From: Luscinia megarhynchos | Lineage: Eukaryota > Chordata > Aves > Passeriformes > Turdidae | Direction of reading: 5' to 3' | Length of the DNA stretch: 64,000 bases | NCBI GenBank assembly: GCA_034336665.1 | Contig: JAPFBE010000002.1 | Location: forward strand, 79,986,905-80,050,904 | Made by a program: the position numbers and the translations under genes | The notes under the pieces: model-generated | Databases searched by the model: none | The model's input: the letters and a program-made list of their open reading frames with translations, nothing else | What the model was told of the DNA's origin: nothing | Shown here: one piece after another, positions 1-10,500 of the stretch | Layout: each line of letters begins with the position of its first letter | Numbering within the stretch: position 1 is the stretch's first letter

Positions 1-1084
1 AAGACTTTTCAATTCCCAGGCACTGAATTCTCCATCTAACCAAGCTCACCCTGGACTGGGCTCAGCCTTCACTCTCCATAACCTGCATAGTCAGCATCTC
101 CAGCTTCCCTACATAACATGCTTGTCTCTAGACAAACACTTTTTCTGGAGAACAATCATTCTTCTTCCTTTTTTATTTTTTTTTCATTCACTGCTTACCA
201 CTAATTCCAGAATTATTTTCCCAAACTAACTTTTTGAGGTATACCCCCTCCCTTTATTGGGCTGTGGCACCACAGCCCCACTCGTGCTTTGGGACTCCAG
301 GTGTCCCTGGGGGTTTCTGGGGGCCTGGCCAGCACTGGCCCCTGCTCAGGGGTCCTGCTCTCACCTCAGCCACAGCCTGCCTGACAGACCCCCAGGGACC
401 TGCCACAACCCCAGCAAAACCTGCTCCTGCATCTCCCCAGAGACCTCCCGCTCCCAAAATCACAGCTGTTAATGCTGGAAGGGTCCTCTGGAGATCATTC
501 AGTCCAACCCCCCTGCCAAGGGGAGCAGGTTACACAGGAGAGCATCCAGCTGGGTTTGCAATGTCTCCAGAGAGGGAAACCACAACCTCCCTGGCAGCCT
601 GTTCCAATGCCCTGCCACTCTCAGTGTAAAGAAGTTCTTCCTCATGTTGAGCTGAAATTTCTTGTGTTTTAGTTTATGACCACTGCTTGTCTTGTCACTA
701 GGGACCACTGTAGAGAGTCTGGCACCATCCTCTTGGCACTTGCCTTTGAGGTATTTGTAGGTGTTGAGTTCCCCTCTCAGTGTTCTCTAAACAGCTTCCC
801 CAGTCTCTCCTCATAACAGATGCTCCAGACCCCTCACAATCTTTGTGCCCCTCTGCTGACCCTCTCCAGTGGCTCCTTGTCTTCCCCGTACTGACGAGCC
901 CAGAACTGGACACAGCTCTCCAGACATGGCCTCACTAGGGCTGAGCAGAGGGACAGGATCACATCCCTCGACCTCCTGGCCACTTTTCCCGATGCAGGAA
1001 AGCACTGACGGCAAGGGTGCTCCCGGCTCATGGTCAACTTATTACCCACCAAGACTCTCAGATCTTTCCTAGCTAAGGCGTTAC
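1..1084 (-). other. RIDA: RIDA intron 1 (partial)
   Basis: This is the stretch downstream of the RIDA exon 1 donor on the minus strand; the next RIDA exon is outside the window. Bases 1-474 show a T-rich patch (about 168-184) and a C-rich stretch but no recognisable coding exon. Most of the rest is the CR1 fragment listed separately. Confidence 0.8.
475..1072 (-). mobile_element. CR1 LINE 3' fragment, antisense
   Basis: Read on the plus strand, this has the order of a reverse-complemented CR1 3' end: a GGAAGGGTCCTCTGGAGATC-type start, a CCAACCCCCCTGCC block, CCTGTTCCAATGCC, AAGAAGTTCTTCCTCATGTTGAG, then the TGGACACAGCTCTCCAGACATGGCCTCA-type segment and a GGCTCATGGTCAACTTATTACCCACC-type end (shown here only in part). 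The element therefore lies on the minus strand and is 5'-truncated, as CR1 copies usually are. Many point differences suggest an old copy. It lies inside RIDA intron 1 and ends about 10 bp from the RIDA exon 1 donor. The edges are approximate. Confidence 0.85.
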
Positions 1085-1146
1085 CTGTAAGGACCCAGTG
1101 CAGGGGCCTTAGTAGTGCTGATTATCTTCTTCACGAGTGAAGCCAT
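1085..1146 (-). CDS. RIDA: RIDA coding exon 1 (2-iminobutanoate/2-iminopropanoate deaminase, partial)
   Basis: The minus strand from ATG (1146) encodes MASLVKKIISTTKAPALGPY plus AG, then a TACAG|GTAACG donor with GT at 1084-1083. This matches the start of RidA/YjgF/UK114 proteins (human begins MSSL..ISTAKAP..GPYSQA), with the exon ending inside the GPYS codon as expected. RIDA hydrolyses reactive enamine/imine intermediates released by pyridoxal-phosphate enzymes and is cytosolic and mitochondrial. Only about 21 of roughly 137 residues are in the window; the catalytic core is missing because it lies in later exons. The head-to-head arrangement with POP1 is also the human arrangement. A longer upstream extension of the same frame crosses the promoter and has no homology, so this ATG is preferred. 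Confidence 0.92.
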
Positions 1147-1233
1147 GGCTGGAGCCGGTGCTGAAACTGCAGCAAGTGCTGGGGCCTCCCCTCCTGCACT
1201 CCCTCCCCTCAGCGTCCGCCCACCGCCCGCGGG

Positions 1234-1252
1234 GCCTTCTGGGAAGTGTAGT
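1234..1252 (-). promoter_or_regulatory. ZNF143/SBS-like site
   Basis: The minus strand reads ACTACACTTCCCAGAAGGC, close to the ACTACAATTCCCAGCATGC-type Staf/ZNF143 (SBS2) element that is frequent in bidirectional housekeeping promoters. Recognised by pattern only. Confidence 0.7.
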
Positions 1253-1274
1253 CCCTCAGGGCTGTGCCGAGCAG

Positions 1275-1286
1275 TGCGCATGCGCT
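1275..1286. promoter_or_regulatory. NRF1-like site
   Basis: TGCGCATGCGCT contains the full palindrome GCGCATGCGC, matching the NRF1 consensus YGCGCAYGCGCR in nearly every position. Confidence 0.75.
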
Positions 1287-1300
1287 GTGCCGGGGCGTGG

Positions 1301-1311
1301 GTGCGCACGTG
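1301..1311. promoter_or_regulatory. E-box (CACGTG) overlapping a second NRF1-like half
   Basis: GTGCGCACGTG contains a perfect CACGTG E-box at 1306-1311, the class bound by USF and MYC/MAX, overlapping GTGCGCAC, which resembles part of an NRF1 site. Confidence 0.5.
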
Positions 1312-1444
1312 TGCTGGTGGAGGCCGCGCCGCGAGCGAGCTCCGGGCTGGGGCTGGGGGCTGCGGCTGTGCCTGCACCGCTACCGCCACCGCCTGCCGAC
1401 CTCTCCCCTCCTCGCTACGGAGAGACTCTGCAACCCCGCCGGAG

Positions 1445-1565
1445 ATGTCTGGGGCGCGGGAGAAGAAGCGAGCCAAGAAGATGAGGAACCAGCCGGCCAG
1501 CGTCACGCTGCCCGCAGAGCCGGGGCCCTTCGCCGGCGGCGGGAGCAGAGCCTGCCCGCCCCCAG
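1445..1565 (+). CDS. POP1: POP1 exon 1
   Basis: ATG at 1445 starts [20 protein letters not shown], matching the human start ([17 protein letters not shown]). Lys/Arg-rich, nuclear-localisation-like N-terminus. The donor is CCCAG|GTACGG; the exon ends after codon position 1. The sequence is CpG-rich, unlike all later exons. Confidence 0.95.
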
Positions 1566-4500
1566 GTACGGCTGTGGGACCCCCTCAGGGCCCGGTGTCC
1601 CCTCTCCCCAGCCCGCAGCTGCTCGCCGTGGGCTCCCTGCCCTGCCGTAGACTCCTGGTGGTGCCGTAAATCCCGTTAGTATGGGATTCTCTTTAACATG
1701 AGGGACTTGTGCTGTCTCCCTGCCTGTAGTCATTCCCGAGCCGCCCGGACGCGTTGCTGTGTAACCTGCTCCGTGTGACCCTCCCTGCCTTGGCGGGGGG
1801 GTTGCACTGGGTGGTCTCCAGAGGCCCTTTCCAACCCCAGCTATTCTGTACCCCGTGTATATGCACTTCTCTCTGTCATCCCTTCTATTACATGACGAAT
1901 CCCTACGGTTCCTAGTATAGGTTCCTAGGTTCCATTTTCTCCCTTGCCACACTTAGGAGCTGCAGGAGGGGCTGCTTTAGCCTCCTGGCACTATGGTAAA
2001 TACCCTGGTTTTCCCTCAGACCCGCATGCCCACCCAGTTCGCCTCCTGTGTCTGTGAAGGGTATTGGCGGAGGCAGCAGGGCATGTCCCTAAAATGGCAC
2101 TGTCCTGGGTCATTGCTGGAGCATTTTGTACACAGGTAGCCTTTGCAGCTGAAGGATTCTGTCAGCTTGTATGCTAGATGCTTTTTTCGCCTTTGTGGTT
2201 TGACCTGCATCCTCTATGCCTTAATCGGATCTCAGTTTCCACCACCTTCACATATTCTGTTCCTTACGTTATTTCTGGGAAAAACCCCACACATAAAAGG
2301 ACTTGTTACTGTGAGGCCTTTGGAAGTTGACAAATTGCATCTTTGTGGTTGAATGAAAAAACCATTAAGTGTCACTGTATGTTTAGGTGACTGAAAGAGT
2401 TCCTAAGCAGACAGAATGACATAGCAAATTATCCTCAGCCATGTCTGAGGATTTTTGGAATGTCATTACAGGAGTACTGCCAGATTAAACACATTTTTCT
2501 AACTTTGTTTATAGCAGGGACCTTCTAAGATTATGTGATTATGTTTTTCTGTTCTGTTAAAAGGAGTGGATTTCCATCCATGTAACATTCCTCTGTAGTG
2601 GCAGTATTACAGTTTTACAGAGCTCTTCTGTAGAAACATAAAAATTCTAAATAGGAGGTTAAAAACTATGGATCTATGTAGAAGCTAAAATAATATAAGG
2701 GTTTTTTAGTTATTAAGTCAGTGATTGTTTTGCCAAACAGTCTTCTGTCTTCTGATTACAATTTTTACTTTGTTCATTAAGAGGGTGTGTTTGTGATATG
2801 AGTTAATTTTGGGCTGCAGGCCTGCACAGATTTGCTGACTGAGACAGCTTCCATCCCTCTCCCACCTATTTCCTTCTCACCTTCATCTTAATGTCTGGAC
2901 AATGCTGCTCTCAGGCCTGTGGAAACTCAGGTCAGGGAATTGTTCCACATAGAAGCTAATTTCTGTTTCTACACCAAATTATTTTTTCTGCAGTATTCCT
3001 GCAGTTCTGCATGATGTGTGGTTGCAGCAGGCTGCAACAGTACTGCTGACCATAAAACTTCAGTTTCTTGCTTATTTGAAATGGAAAAGGGAGGTTCTTT
3101 CCCTTTTCAATTTCACATAAATTGAGGTGCTGCTGAATCTGCTCCTGATTGTTCTTCATGCCAATGGTAGCATTTTTGGGACAAAGGGACAGGCTTGTTT
3201 AAGAAGCTGACCAACCTGAAAACTGGTTTTTTTTTTAAATCTCTCACTCCATTTCTGTGGACACACAGGTTGATTTTCACTAGAGAAGCTCCCTGAAGCT
3301 ATGGCCCCTTGTTCTCCCAAGCACTTGTCTTGCTGTAGTGGATGGGGTGATAGGAATGGCTGTCTGGACCATTTTATTTGGACTGTCTGGCATGAGCTGC
3401 CTGAGAACCATATCTCAAGTTGTAGTAGAAATCCTAAGGCTTAACTGAACATAAAGTGATCTAATACATAATATTAGTGAGGCTGATTATACCCTGGTCT
3501 TTCAATAAGGACTTCAAGGCCCTCTGAAATTTTAGTGACTTGTTAGGTGCTTAGCACTCCTGAATGGTATGTCTGTATCTTAGGAAGCTTTACTGTAGGC
3601 TTTAGTTATTTAAGTTCAGTATTGAATTAAGTGCTTGTACCAGACAAGTAACTTACTGCACCAACATAAATATATCATGCTTACCTTAATTATTGCTGTA
3701 AAAGAAGTATATGTGAAGTATATATCAGGCAAGAATGCATTTATAGAAAAAAAAAACAAGGGGCAAACAGAAAAAATAACTTTGGTGTTTTGTTACTAAT
3801 ACGCTGACAAGACAATAATAAAAATCACTACAATGTTGCATGGACTGATTTTTCTCTGGGTCTTGGAGGCAAAGTCTAGATTGCATACCATTTCAGAGCG
3901 TGCAAAAGTTTCTTAATCTACCAAAAGTTTGCTGCAAGGCAGTGTAAAATTCTTATTTATTCCTGTAAGAAAGAACTTAATTTTTCTTTTTTCTGGTATT
4001 AAATGTAATTGGAGGAGTCTGCAATGCAATTTTATGAGGAAAGACTAATAGAGTTATCAGTTCCTCAGACTATTTTGTGTTTCTGTAACCTCTTTTCATC
4101 TCTAAACCTTCCAGGAGATGCTCATTCTGAGCAGCAGCAGAAATTTTCAAATCAGTCATCTGGACCTTCTTACAGGAAAGACCAATATTTTTCAAAGGGG
4201 CAAAGTAGAGGAGAGAGAGGCAGAGGAAGAGGAGGATGGCAAGGAGGACACCAGAGTGTATCTGAGGAAATGCCAAAATACATAACAGGTTTGTATATGT
4301 GAAAAGGTAATAATTTATCTGTCCAGGGCAATTTGCTGGTGATTAAATTTGCTGTCTTTGTTTTTGTGCAAGAGCAAAAATTAGAACTGATGCTATGTTC
4401 TTCTGTTTTTCCTGATTTTCTCCAAAACACAGAAGTAGTCATGAACTGGAATGAATGACTAGCTGTTGTTCAATGGGTCCTTTCAGACTTCTGAGTGGAA

Positions 4501-7500
4501 AAGTTGCACCTGCTTGTAGTGAGGGATATGCATTTTGGTTTCTGTTTGCCAGGAAAATGAGTACTGACAGACAGGCTTTTAGTGTTGCCTACGAAACTGT
4601 AAAGTAATGTAAGTTAAAGACAGCTTTTTGTCTATCAGAATGTTTATTTAGAAGAGTAAATCAGCTTTGCAAAATATGGCAATGCTCTAATAGTATATAC
4701 ACCTCCATAAATATGAAATGAGACCAAGCTCTGGATTTTTATTTGGCTGTTTTTAAACAGACTGTAATATGTTACTGCTACTGGGTTTTTTTCCATTGCT
4801 AAAGATTTTTTCATTTCCCTGAAAAGATTGCTTTTCTAATTTAACAAAGAAATATTTAATGCAAATAGGAATTGTTGGTTAAGCAGCTTTCAGATTAATT
4901 CATGTATAAATATTTGCTTGACCATATCTGTAAATGTCAGGCTATGTAAAGAACTGAAATTTCTTCAGTGACAGTGTACAGTACTTTTATGTCAAGAAGA
5001 TATTGGACTGCTCTACTAGGAGTAATTCCATAATTTACAGACACTGTTTTTTTTTTTTTTTTTTTTTTTTGGTATTTGTCATGCTCTGATGGAGTTCTTT
5101 TCATTCCAGTGTCTACCTTTGCTCAAGCTCGTGCTGCTGAGATCAAGGCCATGCTGAAAGCAGTTTCACAGAAGTCTTCCAACTCCCTGGTTTTCCAGAC
5201 TCTCCCTAGGCACATGCGAAGGCGAGCCATGAGTCACAATGTTAAACGCCTGCCCAGGCGGCTCCAGGAGATGGCCAGGAAAGAGGTATCAGTGTGTTTT
5301 ACAGCATTTCATGTAGTGGGCACAGCCAAAGCACAGTGTTCAGCTCTACAGTTATTTTATATTCAGACTTGAACTTCTGCCAGACTTCCTTGAGTACCCT
5401 AAACTTTGACTGACATTTGGATTCAAAATGTTTCTACCTCAGTTTCAGGTGGTAGCTAAAGTAGGTCTCACTTGGCTTTATTAGTGTTGTGATTAAAAGA
5501 GTTCACTAGGTTGTTCAGGTGGTGCATTGGTCCCAGGTGGTCCAGGAGTCCTCAGTAGGACCTGGCTGCCTGGCACCCCACCCTAGCTTTAGGATGTGAC
5601 CATGCCAGCCTCAGGCCAGCACAGCTGATGCAATGGTTCAAGTGTTACTGCTCAAATATGGGAGATACACTGGGGTTATTGGCAGGCTGCATGCAGCTAA
5701 AGACTTACTAATTGTCTAGTCCTAACAGCTCATGAAACTCATGTTTATGGCAGTATCTCAGCATTTAGTCAGAATATGCCTATGGGGTTACTTGCTCCTT
5801 TCTCACTGTGGCCTTCCTGAATGTTTAAAAAGGAAAATTGAAAATTGGTTCAGCAGATGTTGTTGGGAAATGATCTTGCCAGTGTTTGGCACTGATTACT
5901 TTATCATCTTTGAGAATTCTTAGAGTGGTTAATTGAGTTTGCTTGGTAAATTTTCTATGTATTAAGGTTGACTCATAAATTTATTCATTGCATCCTTTTT
6001 TCCCTTGTGTTGTCTTGAAGTTGAGACTTTACAATCTCCACCCTGAGTTCCTGAAGATGATTGTTCATGGTTCAGAAATTGTTTTGGATACTTCCCTGCC
6101 ACGTACCAATTGCATGTTTCTTAGGGTGTTTTATTGGATCTTCACAAACTGTATCTCATTTTACTGTTTTAGTTCATGTTCTTTTTGCTTTGTCAGACAT
6201 GACAAGAGATGCAGTTTGGACCTGTTTTCTGGGAACTGAAGGAAGAAGGGATGGGCTGTTTTGCATAGTTAATTGTTATCCTTGTTAAATCTAGATTTCA
6301 CTAATGTTTAAGTTTTGATTGTGTCCTGCTTTTTTAACTCCTTTCATATGACAGTCTTTCTAACTTCTGCATACATGCACACACATCCCTTTTTCCACTC
6401 CACATACAAGTCTTGGAGTTTTTTGAGATTATTTAATTGGCCCTGGTGCAACTGTATTTCTTCTGCTGCATTTTCTGTCTTTAGGTCTTTTGGTGTGGCT
6501 TATGTGTTTCCACAGACCCACATTTTTGTGCACCTTGTCATATCTCTGGTACTTGTTTTTATAAAGGTACTGCCTGTTACTTTTTGATGTTTGATCTACA
6601 TCTTCAAAGTTATCTGTTTCAATTCTGCTGCATTTTCTTCATTTGTCTTAGATCCTTTATCATGACCATATTCGTTGAAGCATTTACCTGGACCATTTCT
6701 TTTCTGTCCAATAAGCTTAAAGATGTATTTTTCACATACAATGCCACATCCCTTTTTCTCTAATTGCCTTTCTAAACCAGTCACTTACTATTGATCCAGT
6801 GGCTTGTATTTCCTTCTCTGTGATGATTGATGGGTCTGATGGAAAGATAGTTCAAGTTTTTTGGTTCTATTTTGATTTAATGGGTTGCTTCAGTGGTTTT
6901 GGTGTTCTTGGCACTGATCTTCTGTCTTTCTTTCCTTTGCTATTCTTATAACCAGTGATCTGTTGTCAAGTGTTTCTTGGTGAGCTTACAAAGAATATTC
7001 TAAGAATCTTTTCGTATGTCTTACAGTCCTATTTCTTTGTACCACTTTTCTTCACAAAAAGAAAAATCAAACATTGATTGAATCACACCTTCCTCTCTAG
7101 TCATACATCTACATGTAATAGTTCAGACCTTGAACTATTCAGTTCAGACTAGGTTATCAATACTTTGGTCAAGATATTACCACAGTCCTCTTTCATCCAC
7201 CTCTACATGTTGTACAATGATAGGGTCCTTTCTGTCAGTCTCAGTCTGTACTGCTTCTCTATGAGCCCAAATCTCCAGGCATTTTCCATGTCACTTTGAT
7301 TTGTTTACACGAATGTATTGATATGTGGCAAAAACTTCACACAGGAGGTAGAAGCACTTACTATTTAAGTTAAGCACTTGCTATTTAAGTTTCTGAATGT
7401 GGGGGGATTTTGTTTTATATATGGGTTTCAGTCAAACCTTGGTGCACTTCCGTGGATGTGATTCACATAGAAAATTTCAAAGTTAGTTACCCTCAAGAAT

Positions 7501-10500
7501 GATCCAATGTGGTATAACTTAATGCTAGTACTTCCTGTATTATTCTATTTCAGCCTTGTTCTTTTTGTCTTGAGATTTGCTTCAATATCCTCTCTTCTAA
7601 AAAAACAGGCAGAGAAAGCTGTACATCAGAAGAAAGAACAATCAAAGACTAAATGCCGCAAAGCTAGAAGACGCCACATAAATTTGGTAGCAGAGTTTAA
7701 TCACAGGCAAAGAAAAAATATTTGGCTGGAAACCCATATTTGGCATGCAAAGAGATTTCATATGATAAAGAAATGGGGATACTGTTTAGGAAACAGCCCT
7801 ACAGAGAAGAGCTACAGGGCTTGTTACCGAGCCATGACAAAGCACTGCCTTCTTCAGGTACCACATCTACATGTTTTTTTTGATATCTTGGTAAAGTGAT
7901 GAACTGCTTAGTTATAATGAATATTTCTGTCTCTGAAGTACTGTAGTGTCAGCTTTTAATAAGACTGGTAAGTAGGAAATGAATAATTTTACATATGTAA
8001 TTTTGGGTGGCAAATTTCAGAGAGAGTAAGATGAACCTTTAAAGGATTCTTATGGTAACTATGACTGAAATATTGCATTTTCAGTTTTCTCACGAGCTAA
8101 GAGATTAACCAAATCCTTATATCATCCACCTAAACAGCTATTAAGGAGAGATAATTTATTCTATGTCCTTTTTGATCTGTTGGTTTGAGAGGCAGGTTGA
8201 CCCTCAAATGAGAAATGCCTCACCATTCTCTTACAGCCATTAATTTTAAGTTAAAAAGGAAACTCATTTCAATTTGGCAAATTTTGGAGAATGAAAAGTT
8301 TCTACTGAAGTGTAAATTGTGAAGCCCTGTCTGGTGCTCTCTTAACAGGCTTACTTTAAATAGTTGTCCTCACTTTGACACTATCATATTGTTTCAGGAC
8401 TTATCGTATTATTGTTGCTTGGAGTTGAAGGGTAAAGAGAATGAGCTTCTGAAGCAACTTGCTCGAATATGTAGCATTGACACAGGTAAAATTTATATAG
8501 TTCAAAATAAAGATTGTGAATAGATTGAAGGATGACCCATCCTTTTCCTTTTTTAGTAATGTGACAGTCTCAATAGTAGTAACAGAGTTGATACTGAGTT
8601 GTGATTTTTAGTTAAAAACATAATTAAGATTTCATAGTCTGACTAGACATCTCTATTGCAGTGGCTTATTAATGAGCTAATTATGGCACAACATCAGCCA
8701 CTCAGCAGCCAGGCTGAATTTCAGTTTTATTTTGTTTATTAAACAACATATTATTTTGTTCTTCAATAAGCATCTTCTCTTTTAGGATTGACATTTCAGG
8801 AGGCTTCTTGTCTGTCTGGAAGATTCGAGGGTTGCCTGAATCTTTACCGAGCAGATCGCTATCCTGAGGATATGCTTGGTCCTGTTACATTTATTTGGAA
8901 ACCCAGGGATGGGTCTGAAAACAGACAGTTATGGATCTGGGTGCATCCAGCTCTCAAGCAGGTGTTTTTTCCTATTATAGCTGAACTCTTATTTATTTAT
9001 GTATTGTGCGTTCCTAATACTGAAGAGGTCATCTGAAAAGTATGGAAGAACTGGGTGTAATACATGGCTTCAGGAACTAAAAGTTGTAAGACTATTTCCA
9101 CTCTTAACAATATTCATGTTCTGCAGCTTTTTATAAAGTTTGTACAGAAGGTGCTTGCTGCTGAGGTGTTCAGTGTTTGAGCTTCTGAAAGGTTTTGTGG
9201 TGTCACTTGCTTCAGGATTTATGTGCAATATGATGTTGCTTGATTCACATCCTTTCCACTGGCACCCCCAGCAGGCTAAGTTCAGTATCATCATGGATAA
9301 TTATAATCTGATACTTAGCTATCAGCTTTAAAAAAATGAAAATGAAAAAAGTAAGATGTTGTGCACAGGCAATGTTTCTTACGTCAATTTTCAAGAGAAC
9401 AAATTCTTAGCAACTTTCTATATTACTTTCAGCTTTTCTTAGCAAACCTTTCACTTCAGCAGAATTAAATTTTATTCCTTGAAATCCATATAGGAAAATT
9501 AAATAATGAAGTATAATTTTTAAAAGTATATGTAAGATTTGCAGTGCACTGCATATCATCCTAATCCAAACCTCATTTTTCTTAAGGATGTACTGAGGGA
9601 GTTAAAAGAAATTTTTCAGTGTTCAGAGCCTGAAGAAGTCTGTATTACTGAGCCTGTTACAACATCAATTCAAGAGGTAAAAACAAGAGGAAGTTGTTAT
9701 GAGGCTTGGCAATAAAAGAAAGAAAGAGGATAAAGAAGGAGAAAAAGCTGTGCCCGTGAAAAAAATAATTGGCGATGGCACCAGAGATCCATTCCAGTCC
9801 TACTCTTGGATTGCACAGACTACTGGCATTGCAATCAGGTTTGTTCACATTAGGGTCAGAAACTGGCCCATAACAACACAACATAGCTGCATTTCTGGCT
9901 TAACAGTACTGGGGAAAATAATGCATGTTGTACAATTGTACATTCACCTGAAACTTTCCTGTTTCAGTGACAGAAGCATGGAGATTCTCAGATACCGGCT
10001 GATCGGCCCATTATCGAACTCCGTCCTTACAGAGACACTGAAAGCAGCTTCTGTCCAAACAGTAAGGAAATTGACTTTAAATGACTTTGGATGTTAGTGT
10101 AATTTTGATAATGTTCTTAGAATGTGCAAGTGTGGTGGTTTGTATTAATTTCCTTGGTTTTTTGCTAGAAAGATCCATAAATTATCTAGCCTTACTGTTC
10201 AAAAGGCTAACCTATTACTCTGGTGGCTTCTCTGTATTGAGCCTCTTGACTATTGCTGATCTCAGGAAGAACTCCCACCTGGAATTTAAGTGGGAGTAGG
10301 AAAAAAATAAAAACAGTGGTGTTGTTGAGTAGGCTGTGTAGTTTCTGCTGAGAGGTCCAGGATAATTAATATTCTCTTTGACAAACCATGCATTCTGTTT
10401 CTCAAGCAATGAGCTAGAGCACCTAGAACTAGGGGACAAGACATATAAGGTACAGAAAACTTACATCTTTGCAATCAAATACAGAGTTTCTCCAGGATTT

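Larger units (their letters stand above)
1147..1444. promoter_or_regulatory. Bidirectional CpG promoter of RIDA and POP1
   Basis: There are 298 bp between the two divergent start codons. The stretch is GC- and CpG-rich, and the CpG density continues into POP1 exon 1 to about 1640, unlike the AT-rich surroundings. I see no convincing TATA box. It contains a ZNF143/SBS-like site, a perfect NRF1-type palindrome, an E-box inside a second NRF1-like site, and GC boxes (for example GGGGCGTGG near 1292). These features are typical of broad housekeeping promoters firing in both directions. The two 5' UTRs must also lie here; the transcription starts cannot be fixed from sequence. Confidence 0.85.

Noticed and set aside
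1147..1506. N-terminal extension of the RIDA frame on the minus strand
   Set aside because: The frame stays open through the CpG promoter, but the residues upstream of the MASLVKK start have no homology and overlap POP1 exon 1.
1115..1669. 184-codon plus-strand ORF across the CpG island
   Set aside because: GC-rich shadow of the promoter; the real POP1 frame starts at 1445 in another frame.
7507..7608. Upstream extension of the exon 4 reading frame
   Set aside because: It is intron sequence running into the ACAG acceptor; homology begins at AEKAVHQKK.
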